Shown in pieces: positions 52,067-60,625 of a stretch of DNA of 64,000 nt. The notes beneath the pieces are model-generated. The model saw nothing but the letters and a program-made list of their open reading frames with translations, made no database searches and was not told where the DNA came from. The translations under genes and the position numbers were made by a program. The stretch spans positions 1-64,000 of the forward strand of contig CAVYZL010000002.1 of assembly GCA_963773055.1 (NCBI GenBank), read 5' to 3'. This DNA is from PALSA-612 sp963773055 (GTDB lineage Bacteria > Actinomycetota > Thermoleophilia > Gaiellales > Gaiellaceae). Position 1 is the first letter of the stretch, and every line of letters starts with the position of its first letter.

Positions 52067-53120
52067 ACCGCGCCCTCCGCTTCACGCTCCTCGGCCTCGC
52101 GGTCGTGGTGGTGCTGATGTGTATCAGCGCTGGTTGCGGTGGTGGTTCGACCGAGGCGGCAAGCTGCGAGCCAAACGCGGTGGACGATGTCGCAGGGGTC
52201 AGCGACGGGCAGTTGCTCGCGATCGATGCGTCTAGTCCCGTGAATGTCTTGGCAGTTGGCGGCACTCCGGAGTTCTCTTTGAAGTCCTCGCTGGTCGTTC
52301 GGTATGACGGCAGCGCGTGGAAGGCGTTCCGAGCTCCTCGCCGAACTCCGGATGTTCGATGTCGCGGTGATCGCCGAAGACGACGTGTGGGTGCTTGGCA
52401 CTCGAGAGAAGGGGCCACTCGAGGAGCGACTCGTTAGATGGGATGGCAGGACATGGGTCGAGGAGCGAGCACCCAAGGACGTCACATACAGCGCCCTCGA
52501 TGCACTCGAGTCGGATGATGTGTGGCTCGTCGGAACCCAGTGGCGGCATGGGCCGAGCCCCTTCATCGCCCACTGGGATGGCTCTGCGTGGTCGAGGTTC
52601 ACCGTCGAGGGCCCAAGAACGTGTCACTCGAGGACGTCGCTGCCTACTCAAGCGATATCGCCTGGGCGGTCGGCAACATCCTTGACGATCGAACGGGAGA
52701 TCCGCTCGAGCCCGTCGTCTCGAGGTCGGACGGCGATCAGTGGAACGTGATGCCCGCCCCACAATCCGAGGGTGCATTCGACTACCTCGCTCTCGACAAC
52801 GTCACCGTGACCGGCCCGAACGACATCTGGAGCACACCGGGTTCGCTAGCGAGGAGATTCTCGTCCACTGGGACGGAGAGGCATGGACACGACATCGCGG
52901 CCCGATGTACTCCTATAGCTCGCTCGCCTCAACGGACAGTGCGCTCTGGGCCGCGGGCATGCGTGGAAACTCCAACAAGGAGCAGGTGTCGATCGCGCGA
53001 GCCGCCGACGAGGGCTGGACATATGCCGATGTGGCCGTCCACTCGACCGACGAGGAAGACGCACCGCCCGGATTGGTCGCACTTTCAGAAGAAGCTGCGT
53101 GGGCAGCAGGCGGGCGGTGA
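52063..53120 (+). CDS. Lipoprotein with beta-propeller-like repeats (frameshifted)
   Basis: GTG start. MNRALRFTLLGLAVVVVLMC continues ISAGCGGGS, so a lipobox Cys is present. Repeats of the form EDDVWVLGTREKGPLEERLV, SDDVWLVGTQWRHGPS, WAVGNILDDRTGDPLEP, ALWAAGMRGNSNKEQ and EEAAWAAGGR alternate with HWDGSAWSRF-like strands. About 350 residues and three to four frame changes. Membrane-anchored, extracellular propeller. Upstream relic overlaps its start. Confidence 0.6.
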
Positions 53121-53183
53121 TTGTCCTCAAAGCGTGTGCGCGCTAAGAGGGTCGCGCCGGCTCTCCGTCTTTCCACGGCAGGG

Positions 53184-54221
53184 CTAGCCGGAGGCTGGCC
53201 GCCAAACGGGCCAATTCTCGTCGGCCGGAGTGTTCGTCAACCTCCGCAGGCCGCTTCCATTGAGGTTCACACGATAGATCTCGTGGCTCGTGGCTCCCGT
53301 CACGGTTGCTGACGAAGGCCATCGAGCGTCCGTCTGCAGACCATGACGGGGTAGCGATTCTCGTGCCGACGTGGCGCGTGAGGTTTCGTTCCCCGCTTCC
53401 ATCCCGGTTCATGACATAGACGTGCCATCGCTCGACGCCAAAACGTCCGGATGAATACGATTCTTTGCCCGTCCGGCGACCAGGATGCGAAGTTATCCTC
53501 CTCGTCCGGCGCGGGATTCGTCAGTTGCCGTAAGCGAGTGCCCTCTGCGCTGACGGTCCAGAGTGCGTCGTCTCGATGAAAGAGGATGGTCGTTCCGTCG
53601 GGGGACCATCGCGGTGAGCCGCCACGACCGGTGCCGCGAAGGACCCGGGGCTTCCCTTGGTCGACGTCGACGAGGAAGACTCCCACTGTCTCATGACGGT
53701 CGTAGTCGTAGCGCTGGAACGCGAGCGTGTCGCTCGTTGGAGACCAGTCTGGCCCGCCGTCCGCAAATGCCGAGGCAGGTGTCACCCGGTGCTCCGCGCT
53801 GCCGTCCTGACCGATCACGTAGACAGACCAAGAGCCTGCTCGTCGGGAGAAGGCTAGTCTCCGACTATCGGGCGCCCACGTCGGGTCGATGTTCGACGTA
53901 CCTCGCGATGCAAGCCGTCGCTGTACACCGTCATCTGGGGTTATCTGCCAGAGGTCGACTTGCGTGCCAGGCGCCCAGCGTTGGAAAGCGATGATCTGAC
54001 CATCCGGTGACCACGTGAGCGGTGAGGTCACTCTCTTGCCCGCGAGTTTTCGCTGCCCGCGGCCATCGGCGTTCATGACGTAGAGACCACCATCCCGCTC
54101 GAACGCGATTCGCTCACTCGGGCGCGGAGGCAGTATGGCCGGTGCAGCAGCCGTCGAGAGGATTGAGCCCGCGACCACGACCAAGCTCATGCTTGGGTAA
54201 GAGGACCCGGAGGTTTCTCAT
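53184..54221 (-). CDS. Secreted PD40/TolB-like propeller D (frameshift near both ends)
   Basis: ATG at 54221 (MRNLRVLLPK) joins by a frame change to SLVVVAGSILSTAAAPAIL, the signal peptide. The body is intact over about 250 residues: RIAFERDGGLYVMNADGRGQ, TSPLTWSPDGQIIAFQRWAP, IDPTWAPDSRRLAFSRRAG, DNFASWSPDGQRIVFIR. After one change near 53400 it ends with PSWSADGRSMAFVSNRDGS and NWPVWRPASG. Confidence 0.65.
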
Positions 54222-54481
54222 CGCTTCGCCGATTCTGAAAAGCGGCGCTACGACTCCGTCAACGTGTCTCGACGCTCTAGCCGCTGAGGCTACTAGCCCG
54301 GCGCTCGGGGCGCTCGTTCTGACGCGGCCGGCCAGATAACGAGGACGACCAGGAGAACTCTCTGCGACGCCACCACACCCCAGACAAGCCTGTTTACAAT
54401 CGGTTAGGGAAACCGGCGGGAGTTTCGGTGCCAGATCGCGCCGCTCCGGATTCCGTGAACAAGACGCTCTGCTGCAAGGCA

Positions 54482-54538
54482 TGGGCAGCACGGCGACGAC
54501 CGCAAGGCCGAGGCGCGTGAAGCCGAGGACGCGTTCAC
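54482..54538 (-). other. Orphan copy of the shared signal-peptide cassette
   Basis: On the minus strand the DNA closely matches the first ~57 bases of the genes at 49841 and 52063, translating with one frame change to a leader like NRVLGFTRLGLAVVAVLP. No mature protein follows in frame; the 360 bp between propellers D and E holds nothing else recognisable. Confidence 0.5.
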
Positions 54539-54584
54539 GTCAGGGCGCTGCTCTGTGGACACCGCTGGCGAGGCGAGATGCGCA

Positions 54585-55823
54585 TCACTTTGGCGCCCAT
54601 GCCGGCGCAAGGTCGAGTGTGTAGGGGGTTATGCGGCGCGCCCGTTTGCCGTCCGACTGCATGACGTACAGCTTCGGGAGGGAATCCTCGGTCGGGTAAC
54701 GGACGAAGGCGATCCAGTGACCGTCCGGAGACCAAGCTGGGGCGAAGTTGTTGGGACCCCGGAACGTGAGGCGGCGGAAGCCGGTGCCGTCGGCGTTGAC
54801 GACGCACACGTTCTGGCGCACGTCGACCGCGCACGTAAAGGCCATGCGTCGGCCATCCGGGGCCCACGCCGACCTATCGTTGTCCGTTGGCCCATGCGTC
54901 AGCCGTCGGACACCCGCGCCGTTGGGTTTTATGACGTAGACGTCATGACTGTCATCCTTCGGACGCAGCCTGTCGAATGACAGCAGTCGGCCGTCGGGAG
55001 ACCAAGCCAGGTTGTCGTAAGTCCCTACTGGCCCCACCTGCCGCGATCCGCTGCCGTCGGAGTTCATCACGAAGATGGCCTTCGTCCGGGACGCGACCTC
55101 GCGTAGAAAGGTGATCTTCTGTCCGTCTGGTGACCACGCGGGCGACAAGGCATTGCTCATGATCTTCCGCTGCCCACTGCCGTCGGCGTTTGAGAGAAAC
55201 ACTCCTGGCCTTGCTCCTACTTTCGGTTCTAGTCGTGTGAACGCGATCTCAGGTGCGACGGGAGACCACGCTGGGCCTGCATCAAAGAAGTCTCCAGGCG
55301 GCGTGATTGCACGCTTGGCGGTTCCGTTAGAAGATATACGACGATGAGTGCCCGCTCGCCCGGTCCGGCGTAGTCGACTTGGCGCTCGAATGCGATGTGT
55401 CGGCCGTCAGCCGACCACACGGCGGTGTAGTCCTCGCCGTGATCATTGCGTGTGAGGCACCGACGTCGGGAGCCGTCGGCGTTCACCGTGCAGATGTATC
55501 CCTCGGAGTACACGAGCTGGCCCACTGGCTCTGGCGTTGCCCGAGTCATTCGCGCGTAGCACGACGGACGCTGCGGCGACAAGCGACAGTCCCAGGGCCA
55601 CGAGCCACGTGACGCGAAGAGCGACTGGACTCTGATTCAAGGCGGGCGACGATCGCACGGCAGCGCTAGCCGTGGCCTGCCGAGCTGCGAGGCCCGCTAC
55701 GTCAGCACCCGGCACGCCCGCTGCGGACCTCGCCTCTGCCGGTGGTGCCGCAAACTTGCTCTGATCTCGTTCGCGACCGGCGTGGCATCTCCACGAGCCA
55801 CCTCGGTGATTCCTCGCTAGCAT
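54585..55823 (-). CDS. Membrane-anchored PD40/TolB-like propeller E (frameshifted)
   Basis: A helix near 55600 (RVTWLVALGLSLVAAASVVL) follows a short Ala-rich N-terminus. Blades: QLVYSEGYICTVNADGSRRR, YTAVWSADGRHIAFERQVDY, SPAWSPDGQKITFLREV, LAWSPDGRLLSFDRL, SAWAPDGRRMAFTCAVDVRQ and APAWSPDGHWIAFVRY. The last 205 residues are intact and the N-terminal part needs two to three frame changes. Start uncertain. Confidence 0.6.
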
Positions 55824-55945
55824 TCGTTCGCGTCAGGCGATGCAGACCCGTTCCATCGGGGCGAGTCACGAACCCAATGTGATTAAGCGTGCACCCGGAG
55901 ATCGGTTCAACCGTCTACCGATCTCCAGGTGCGGAGCCACGCGTC

Positions 55946-56134
55946 TCAGTGCTGCTCAGTCGCATGGCGCCGAGCGGCCAGCAGCTGTCCCAGCCCGGCC
56001 GCCAGCCCCAATCGGCGAGCCCGCCGCTGACGCCGGGTGCGAGCCTGGAGCGCCAGACGCTCGGTCTGTGCCTCGTGCTCGCGCTGCTGACGATAATCAT
56101 GGGTCAGCTGTCGAATTGCCTCGTATTGCAGCAT
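55946..56134 (-). CDS. Small basic protein, 62 residues
   Basis: ATG at 56134 behind AAAGGAGGAAAGG, a very strong ribosome site. MLQYEAIRQLTHDYRQQREH continues as an Arg-rich helix (RTRRQRRARRLGLAAGLGQL). No family recognised; the ribosome site is the main support. Confidence 0.5.
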   Translation of the reverse strand: MLQYEAIRQLTHDYRQQREHEAQTERLALQARTRRQRRARRLGLAAGLGQLLAARRHATEQH

Positions 56135-56343
56135 GGCCTTTCCTCCTTTCTGGTCTCGGGCGTTTGACAAATCGATCTGCCCAGTTCTGTACCGGCGACG
56201 GATCGATCACGAGTCCTCCCTTCTTGGGCTTCGTAGAAGACGATTCACACTCTTTGTGCACGCGGTCTGACCGCATGCACGCACTGCGACGGCCAACGCC
56301 GCAAGGCCTTGCCGACGTCGATGTTCGCGTCGCGACTCTGCCG

Positions 56344-56397
56344 CTACGCGGTGACGACGAGAGGCCAGCTGGCGTCGATCACAACCATGATCCGCAT
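56344..56397 (-). CDS. Very short ORF or broken small gene
   Basis: MRIMVVIDASWPLVVTA preceded by AGGGAGGT at proper spacing. A stop comes after 17 codons; a frame change could extend it toward 56230. The good ribosome site suggests a translated small gene, truncated by error or decay. Confidence 0.3.
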   Translation of the reverse strand: MRIMVVIDASWPLVVTA

Positions 56398-56567
56398 GAA
56401 TGACCTCCCTTCTCGTCGGGCTGGGCGGCTGCCCAGCGAACAGATGACGATGACAGGTCTCGAAGACCTTGTCAAGGACCGCACAAGATGCTTCTCATGG
56501 CAACGCACGCACGTGGAGTCGGGCATGCTTGGTGCGACGAGGGCGAAGGCGTGGACTGGCAGGCGCC

Positions 56568-57257
56568 CTACAAGCGCGTGTTCGGGGTCGCACCGTAGGA
56601 CTGAGGCAGTCGGCAACGATCACCCGACTCGCGCAGCAACCACGCGCCGACGAAGGCGATCCAGCAGAAGGCGACCACCGTTCCTGCACGCGTGGCTGCG
56701 CCGTCCCCGACCGGGGAGAAGACCACGTTCGCGACGATGATCGCCGGGAGCGTGAGCAGGCTCGGCAGCCATGCGCCGTGCCAGGCCGGGTTGCGCCGAA
56801 ATGCCAACGCGGAGAGCACCGGCGCAAGGATCAAGGCTACGGCGCTGATGCCGGACTCGACCTTGTGTCCATGCGAGTGCCAGGAGTCGTTCATGCAGGC
56901 GGCGTCGATCCCGCGACAGTCGAGGCGGAAGAACCCGTCGAGGAAGCCGCCTCCGCCGACGACGAACAGTGCCGCCGCCGCGAGGCGGCCGAGCAGGTCC
57001 GGGCTGAGCGCCTGCCACAGGCCGACGGCCAGCACCAGCACGAGCAGTCCGGCCAGGTTCGCGCCGACCTGGTTGTACAGCCAGGGACTATTCGCGGTCA
57101 TCGCGCCGAGGTCTGAGATGTCGTCGCGGGCGCTGCTGTAGGCGTCCGGCTGCGCCAGCCCGCCCGTAATCCAGCCGAGAGTCGAGACGAACAACGATGC
57201 AATGCCGCAGATCCCGGCGACCCGGCCGAAGCACGAAGAGGACACGAGGCGGACCAT
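56568..57257 (-). CDS. DUF998 integral membrane protein
   Basis: Intact, 229 residues, six helices. ARDDISDLGAMTANSPWLYN is the DUF998 signature, followed by GLLVLVLAVGLWQAL, AAAALFVVGGGGFLDGFFRL, HSHGHKVESGISAVALILAP and TVVAFCWIAFVGAWLL. Role unknown. One of the few uninterrupted genes in the island. Confidence 0.75.
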   Translation of the reverse strand: MVRLVSSSCFGRVAGICGIASLFVSTLGWITGGLAQPDAYSSARDDISDLGAMTANSPWLYNQVGANLAGLLVLVLAVGLWQALSPDLLGRLAAAALFVVGGGGFLDGFFRLDCRGIDAACMNDSWHSHGHKVESGISAVALILAPVLSALAFRRNPAWHGAWLPSLLTLPAIIVANVVFSPVGDGAATRAGTVVAFCWIAFVGAWLLRESGDRCRLPQSYGATPNTRL

Positions 57258-57373
57258 ACGCCCGCCGGGGCGACCGCCGAACGAAGATAACTACCGTTCT
57301 CGATTCCGAGAAGGTCAGGTCGTCCGTCCGCTGGAGCCAGCGGCATGTCGTCTCCGAGGAACTCCCGCTAGGG

Positions 57374-57472
57374 CTATGCCCTGCGCATGAAGTAAACGAT
57401 CATCAAGACGAGCAAGATGATGACGAGGATTCCGATCAATCCATAGCCGGTTCCGGCGAGTGCGAGCGGCAC
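57374..57472 (-). CDS. Small single-helix membrane protein, 32 residues
   Basis: GTG preceded by GAAGGAG seven bases upstream. Reads GTGYGLIGILVIILLVLMIV then YFMRRA: one helix with a positively charged end. Such short hydrophobic genes are easily missed. Function unknown. Confidence 0.5.
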   Translation of the reverse strand: MPLALAGTGYGLIGILVIILLVLMIVYFMRRA

Positions 57473-57592
57473 GGTTCTCTCCTTCGGATCGTGTAGGTGA
57501 ACTGACCGCCCGGACAGTCGGGGGAGGTCAAATTGCTGGATTTAGGTCACTGGTGATACCCGAGACGAATCGGGCTTAATCACGCGTCAGTT

Positions 57593-57802
57593 TTGGCCCG
57601 CCGGTGGGGATGTCACGGCACCGCTTCGCTTTTGATGGCTTGGCGTCAGCGCCATGCTTGTGCGCCGCTGGCCGCCCGAGGTGACGTTCTGAACTGGCTC
57701 AGGGCGGGTATCGCGTACCTCGTGCAGGCGATGTACGGAGACCGGCCGGAGCGCATCCTTCTAACACCCGTGGTACGTGCGGTGGCGGACGGCCAAGCCT
57801 GA
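57593..57802 (+). CDS. Small hypothetical protein, 69 residues
   Basis: The C-terminal half reads RAGIAYLVQAMYGDRPERIL, similar to a fragment on the minus strand at about 46.35 kb. Its TGA overlaps the next ATG (TGATG), indicating coupling with the zinc-ribbon gene. No family known. Confidence 0.4.
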   Translation: MARRWGCHGTASLLMAWRQRHACAPLAARGDVLNWLRAGIAYLVQAMYGDRPERILLTPVVRAVADGQA

Positions 57803-58149
57803 TGCGTTCCACCCGCGCACGGCCCACGGTCACTGTTCGCTGTCAGGAGTGCGGCACTACCGTCGAGGTAAGCCCGAGCCATGCCCGCCAGCTCGTCCGC
57901 CGGAACCTCGCCATGCGCTGCCGGTTTTGCCGCCGGCCTGGCGCCCGGCCAAGCGTGGAGGCGATCGCCACGGCGAAGCGGTGGTGGCTCGACAACTACA
58001 CGTTGGCCGAGCTACAGAGCTGGCCGCCGATCTTGAACGTCCCCGGCCGAAAGAGCCCGGCAATCGCGCGGAACACTCGTCGGCCGCGAGCGTTCGACCG
58101 TGCGCCGGGCCCTACCGCTAGTCGGCGTCGACGACGACCGTCGCGGTGA
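57802..58149 (+). CDS. Small zinc-finger protein
   Basis: VRCQECGTTVEVSPSHARQL and NLAMRCRFCRRPGARP give two CxxC pairs, then a helical part AKRWWLDNYTLAELQSWPPI. The tail after about 58080 is Arg-rich and may reflect a frame change; an alternative stop lies at 58121. Probably a DNA- or protein-binding regulator. Confidence 0.5.
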   Translation: MRSTRARPTVTVRCQECGTTVEVSPSHARQLVRRNLAMRCRFCRRPGARPSVEAIATAKRWWLDNYTLAELQSWPPILNVPGRKSPAIARNTRRPRAFDRAPGPTASRRRRRPSR

Positions 58150-58312
58150 TGTTCCCGCCGCTGTCCTCGTAACTCGAACCTCGAGCACCGTGGCGCCTCT
58201 TCCGTCCGGGAGGTGGACGGTGACGCCGACGCCTACGTTCGGGACGGCGTAGTTGACGAAAGCGAGGTCCAGAGCCGGCGGTGTCGACGAGTCGGAAGCG
58301 GAAGCCGGACAT
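58118..58312 (-). CDS. Small hypothetical protein, about 65 residues (frameshifted)
   Basis: MSGFRFRLVDTAGSG then, in other frames, FVNYAVPNVGVGVTVHLPDG, RGATVLEVRV and EDSGGNITATVVVDAD. A beta-rich small protein of a kind common in these actinobacteria, function unknown. Two frame changes. Confidence 0.4.
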   Translation of the reverse strand: MSGFRFRLVDTAGSGPRFRQLRRPERRRRRHRPPPGRKRRHGARGSSYEDSGGNITATVVVDAD

Positions 58313-58435
58313 CACATGGCTGCGATCGCCAGGCAGCTCAACGAGGACGGCGTGCCGACGCCGCGCAACGGCCGCTGGCACCCGCCAGGTGTGAAGAGCG
58401 TGCTGGCATGGAGTTCCTCAGAGTTGAGCGCCTGA
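58309..58435 (+). pseudogene. Serine-recombinase fragment
   Basis: HMAAIARQLNEDGVPTPRNG then RWHPPGVKSVLAWSS matches the central recombinase domain of large serine recombinases (the LNxxGxPTxxGxxW region before the zinc ribbon). No resolvase catalytic domain with SxR is found upstream. Overlaps the 3' end of the opposite small gene. A relic. Confidence 0.55.
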
Positions 58436-58503
58436 AATCTCTCGTTCGTTTCGCGCGTGAAGCAGGCAGGACTGCGGAGAGCGGGTGTCGGAGGCCACCA
58501 CGT

Positions 58504-58982
58504 TTAGAGCGAGACTCTGTAGATGTCCAGGGAGTCAGCGTCGTAGCGATTGTTGGGGGCGCTCTTCGAGCGACAGGTCCCGCTCGCACTGCGAAACGTC
58601 CCTGTCCCTCCTGTGATCCGGACCTGCTGTGTCTTGGGATTCGCCTTAATCCTGCCGCGGCAGGTGATTGTGCCTCCGGGCAAGGTCGTCTTCAGGTGCA
58701 GCGTCCAAGTAGACGGACTCTCGTAGACGGCCCGCCAGGCGTCGCGGCCGACGACCGCCCCGGTCGGCTTCCCAGCTGGGGGACAGCGTTACGCAGCAGC
58801 GAGTTACCGACATGGACGTCACCTCGTGAAGCACCCGTCGGTGCCTTGTCCGTCCTGACATCGACGTTTGCCGCCATCGAGAAGAGCTTGATGAGTTGTG
58901 TGACGTTCGGACCGCTTGACGCTGCTGCGGTAACGCACAGCGATCCGACTAGGACTGCGAAGAGGGCGGTGGCAAACCTCAT
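58504..58982 (-). CDS. Secreted allene-oxide-cyclase-like/dirigent-type barrel protein (frameshifted)
   Basis: The signal peptide is RFATALFAVLVGSLCVTAAA. DKAPTGASRGDVHVGNSLLR, TLPGGTITCRG, VRITGGTGTFRSASGTCRSK and DADSLDIYRVSL follow across two frame changes. The KAPTG, RGD-type strand and GGTGTFRSASG loop are the hallmark of AOC/dirigent-like barrels in actinobacteria. About 158 residues. Enzyme activity unknown. Confidence 0.55.
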
Positions 58983-59033
58983 GTCTCGGAGTCTAAAGAG
59001 GGTCGACTCCCTGGCGTGCGCGACATCAGTACG

Positions 59034-59264
59034 TCAGGGAGTCCGCAATAAGTCCACAAACGTCCGAGAACACATCCCCGCAGCCATGCGGAGCGATCCC
59101 CCGAAACCGAGCAGCCAAGCCACTTCCCGCCACCTCCGAGCATCACCCGCCACCCCCCGTCCGACTCCCCATTCGTTGAGCACGTAGGGCGTCGTCGTGT
59201 GCTCCGCGAGGCGACGCCGGAGCCGGCATGCGTGCGAGTCCAGGGTCCGTGTCCGTCCTAGCAA
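59034..59264 (-). pseudogene. C-terminal fragment of a winged-helix (OmpR-type) protein
   Basis: GRTRTLDSHACRLRRRLAEH is the recognition-helix segment and YVLNEWGVGRGVA the beta-hairpin wing of Trans_reg_C domains, then a tail VAWLLGFGGSLRMAAGMC. The N-terminal half of the domain is not visible upstream. Probably a truncated or broken gene. Confidence 0.5.
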
Positions 59265-59316
59265 GTGGAAGTAACTCCCGATTTGGACAAGGCTCCCAGA
59301 CCTTGCGTTATGGAGC

Positions 59317-59580
59317 TCAGTGCGCTTCGCCCTCTCCTTCCATCACGGCGAGCCGCGTGTAGTAGTCGGGGAGCTCCTTGAGATGCGCCCACGCGATCTT
59401 GCCGGTGAGGATCTCGTCGTTCCGCGTCACATCGGTCTCCGGGTCGCGCGAGCCGTGCTCCATCTCGACGTCGAGCCCCATGCGGAACTGCTCGACATCA
59501 AAGGGTGACGTCAGCCAGTCGATTCCGATCTCCTCGCCGATCCGCCGAGCTTCCTCCAAGGTGTAGACGGTCTTCAACAT
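59317..59580 (-). CDS. DUF5661 family protein
   Basis: Intact, 87 residues from MLKTVYTLEEARRIGEEIGI (the start could be 59622). WLTSPFDVEQFRMGLDVEME and GKIAWAHLKELPDYYTRLAV are the conserved family blocks. Small soluble protein of unknown role. AGGAGGG precedes the chosen start. Confidence 0.75.
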   Translation of the reverse strand: MLKTVYTLEEARRIGEEIGIDWLTSPFDVEQFRMGLDVEMEHGSRDPETDVTRNDEILTGKIAWAHLKELPDYYTRLAVMEGEGEAH

Positions 59581-59699
59581 CGCCCTCCTGATCGATTGGC
59601 TATCGGGGTTCGATGTCATCACCGATGGCCTGGATCAAGCGACAGCTCACAGGCGGGAGCATGGCAAACGCGCATCTAACCTGGGGATTTAAATACTAA

Positions 59700-59732
59700 C
59701 CAACGCGGCCCGCAATCCGCGAGCCGCGTTGG
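59700..59732 (-). terminator. Strong hairpin after the gene at 59750
   Basis: A 10-bp perfect stem CCAACGCGGC/GCCGCGTTGG with a 13-base loop lies 17 bp past the stop of the secreted small protein. On the minus strand it is followed by an AT-rich stretch rather than a clean T-run. Confidence 0.5.
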
Positions 59733-59749
59733 CAGGTGTGACAACGGTT

Positions 59750-60073
59750 CTATGGGAAGCAGGGCCCAAAGGTGAGTTCGCCGCCCTTGCCGTTGTGCAG
59801 TCCTGGCGCGACCGGACCGTTGGTGCCGCCCGGATTGGTCGCCCGGTGGTTGTTGTTGTGAAACTCGTTGAACGCCTGTTGGATACCCGCGTTCGTCGCG
59901 ACGTTGTTCACGAAGTCGTAGTTGTCACAGAGGTCCGGCCCCGCTGGCTGACCGTTGATGAAGTGCCGGTGCGGGGCGACGTTGCTGAGATTCGGATCTG
60001 CCAGTCCGACGCCCGCCGATATCCCAATGACCGCCGCGAGTAGCACCACGCCGAAAAGAAGTCGGTTCCGCAT
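59750..60073 (-). CDS. Small secreted protein, 107 residues
   Basis: Intact. The signal peptide LLFGVVLLAAVIGISAGVGL is followed by a His/Asn-rich mature part (APHRHFINGQPAGP, FNEFHNNNHRAT, GLHNGKGGELTFGPCFP) with two cysteines. No family recognised. Last complete gene inside the right repeat. Confidence 0.6.
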   Translation of the reverse strand: MRNRLLFGVVLLAAVIGISAGVGLADPNLSNVAPHRHFINGQPAGPDLCDNYDFVNNVATNAGIQQAFNEFHNNNHRATNPGGTNGPVAPGLHNGKGGELTFGPCFP

Positions 60074-60277
60074 ATTCTCCCCCTCCGTCTAGGTCGGCCC
60101 ACAATATGATCGCAGCAAGGCGAAAGCAACCACTAATCGGAACGCCTAACCCAGTGGTAACGGTCTTCTGAACCCCAACGGGGCCGAGGCGTTTTTGGGC
60201 CAGGATCAGACCACCCGACCACTCGGGCCTACCCATCGCCCGCGACCCGTTTATTCATCGGGTGTTGAACGTAAAAT

Positions 60278-60295
60278 GCCCCGGCGAACCGGGGC
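60278..60295. terminator. Hairpin abutting the right repeat
   Basis: GCCCCGG/CCGGGGC with a CGAA loop ends one base before the 54-bp repeat. On the minus strand it is followed by ATTTTAC, so it may terminate transcripts entering the island. Confidence 0.45.
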
Positions 60296-60349
60296 GCCTT
60301 ACAAGCAGGAGGTCGGCGGTTCGAGACCGTCACCGCCCACCTAGGAAAG
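60296..60349 (+). repeat. Direct repeat, right attachment-site candidate
   Basis: Perfect copy of 48436-48489: tRNA-Val from anticodon loop to 3' end plus ten bases. The 5' half of the tRNA is absent here. Confidence 0.85.
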
Positions 60350-60375
60350 TTGCCGTAAGTGGCGGCTTTTCTTTT
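60348..60375 (+). terminator. Probable original tRNA-Val terminator
   Basis: A seven-pair stem AGTTGCC/GGCGGCT (two G-T pairs), six-base loop, then TTTCTTTT. It directly follows the truncated tRNA copy, whereas no such signal follows the complete tRNA at 48.4 kb. Confidence 0.6.
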
Positions 60376-60525
60376 GGCTCGACAGTTTGCACAGCGTGCC
60401 GCACGCTACGACATGCGAGAGTTGTGCGAGATTTCGCCTTCCGTCCGAAGCGGCCCGGTACGCTGGCCCGTCAGCTCGCGCCCCTCGTTGCCTAAGCAGG
60501 TGTGCGGTGGGATGATCGCGCCGCC

Positions 60526-60615
60526 ATGAACCGCGCCCTCTGCTTCACGGGCCTCGGCCGCCTGAACGAGTTCACGCCCGCCGGCGTCGATGCCGGACTC
60601 TTCTGGTCGAACTGA
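60526..60615 (+). pseudogene. Short remnant of the MNRA signal-peptide cassette
   Basis: MNRALCFTGLGRLNEFTPAG stops after 29 codons. Its first 30 bases match the starts of the genes at 49841 and 52063. It lies outside the right repeat and just ahead of the DUF6519 gene. Confidence 0.45.
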
Positions 60616-60625
60616 AGGAGCTCAC

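Larger units (their letters stand above)
48436..60349. mobile_element. Putative tRNA-Val-integrated genomic island
   Basis: Bounded by perfect 54-bp direct repeats. The left end keeps the whole tRNA-Val; the right end keeps only its 3' half. A hairpin plus T-run fitting a tRNA terminator lies just outside the right copy. The cargo is secreted PD40/TolB propellers, a lipoprotein propeller, zinc-ribbon and small proteins, DUF998 and DUF5661. A serine-recombinase fragment remains near 58.4 kb. No complete integrase is visible, so the element is probably immobile now. Confidence 0.7.
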
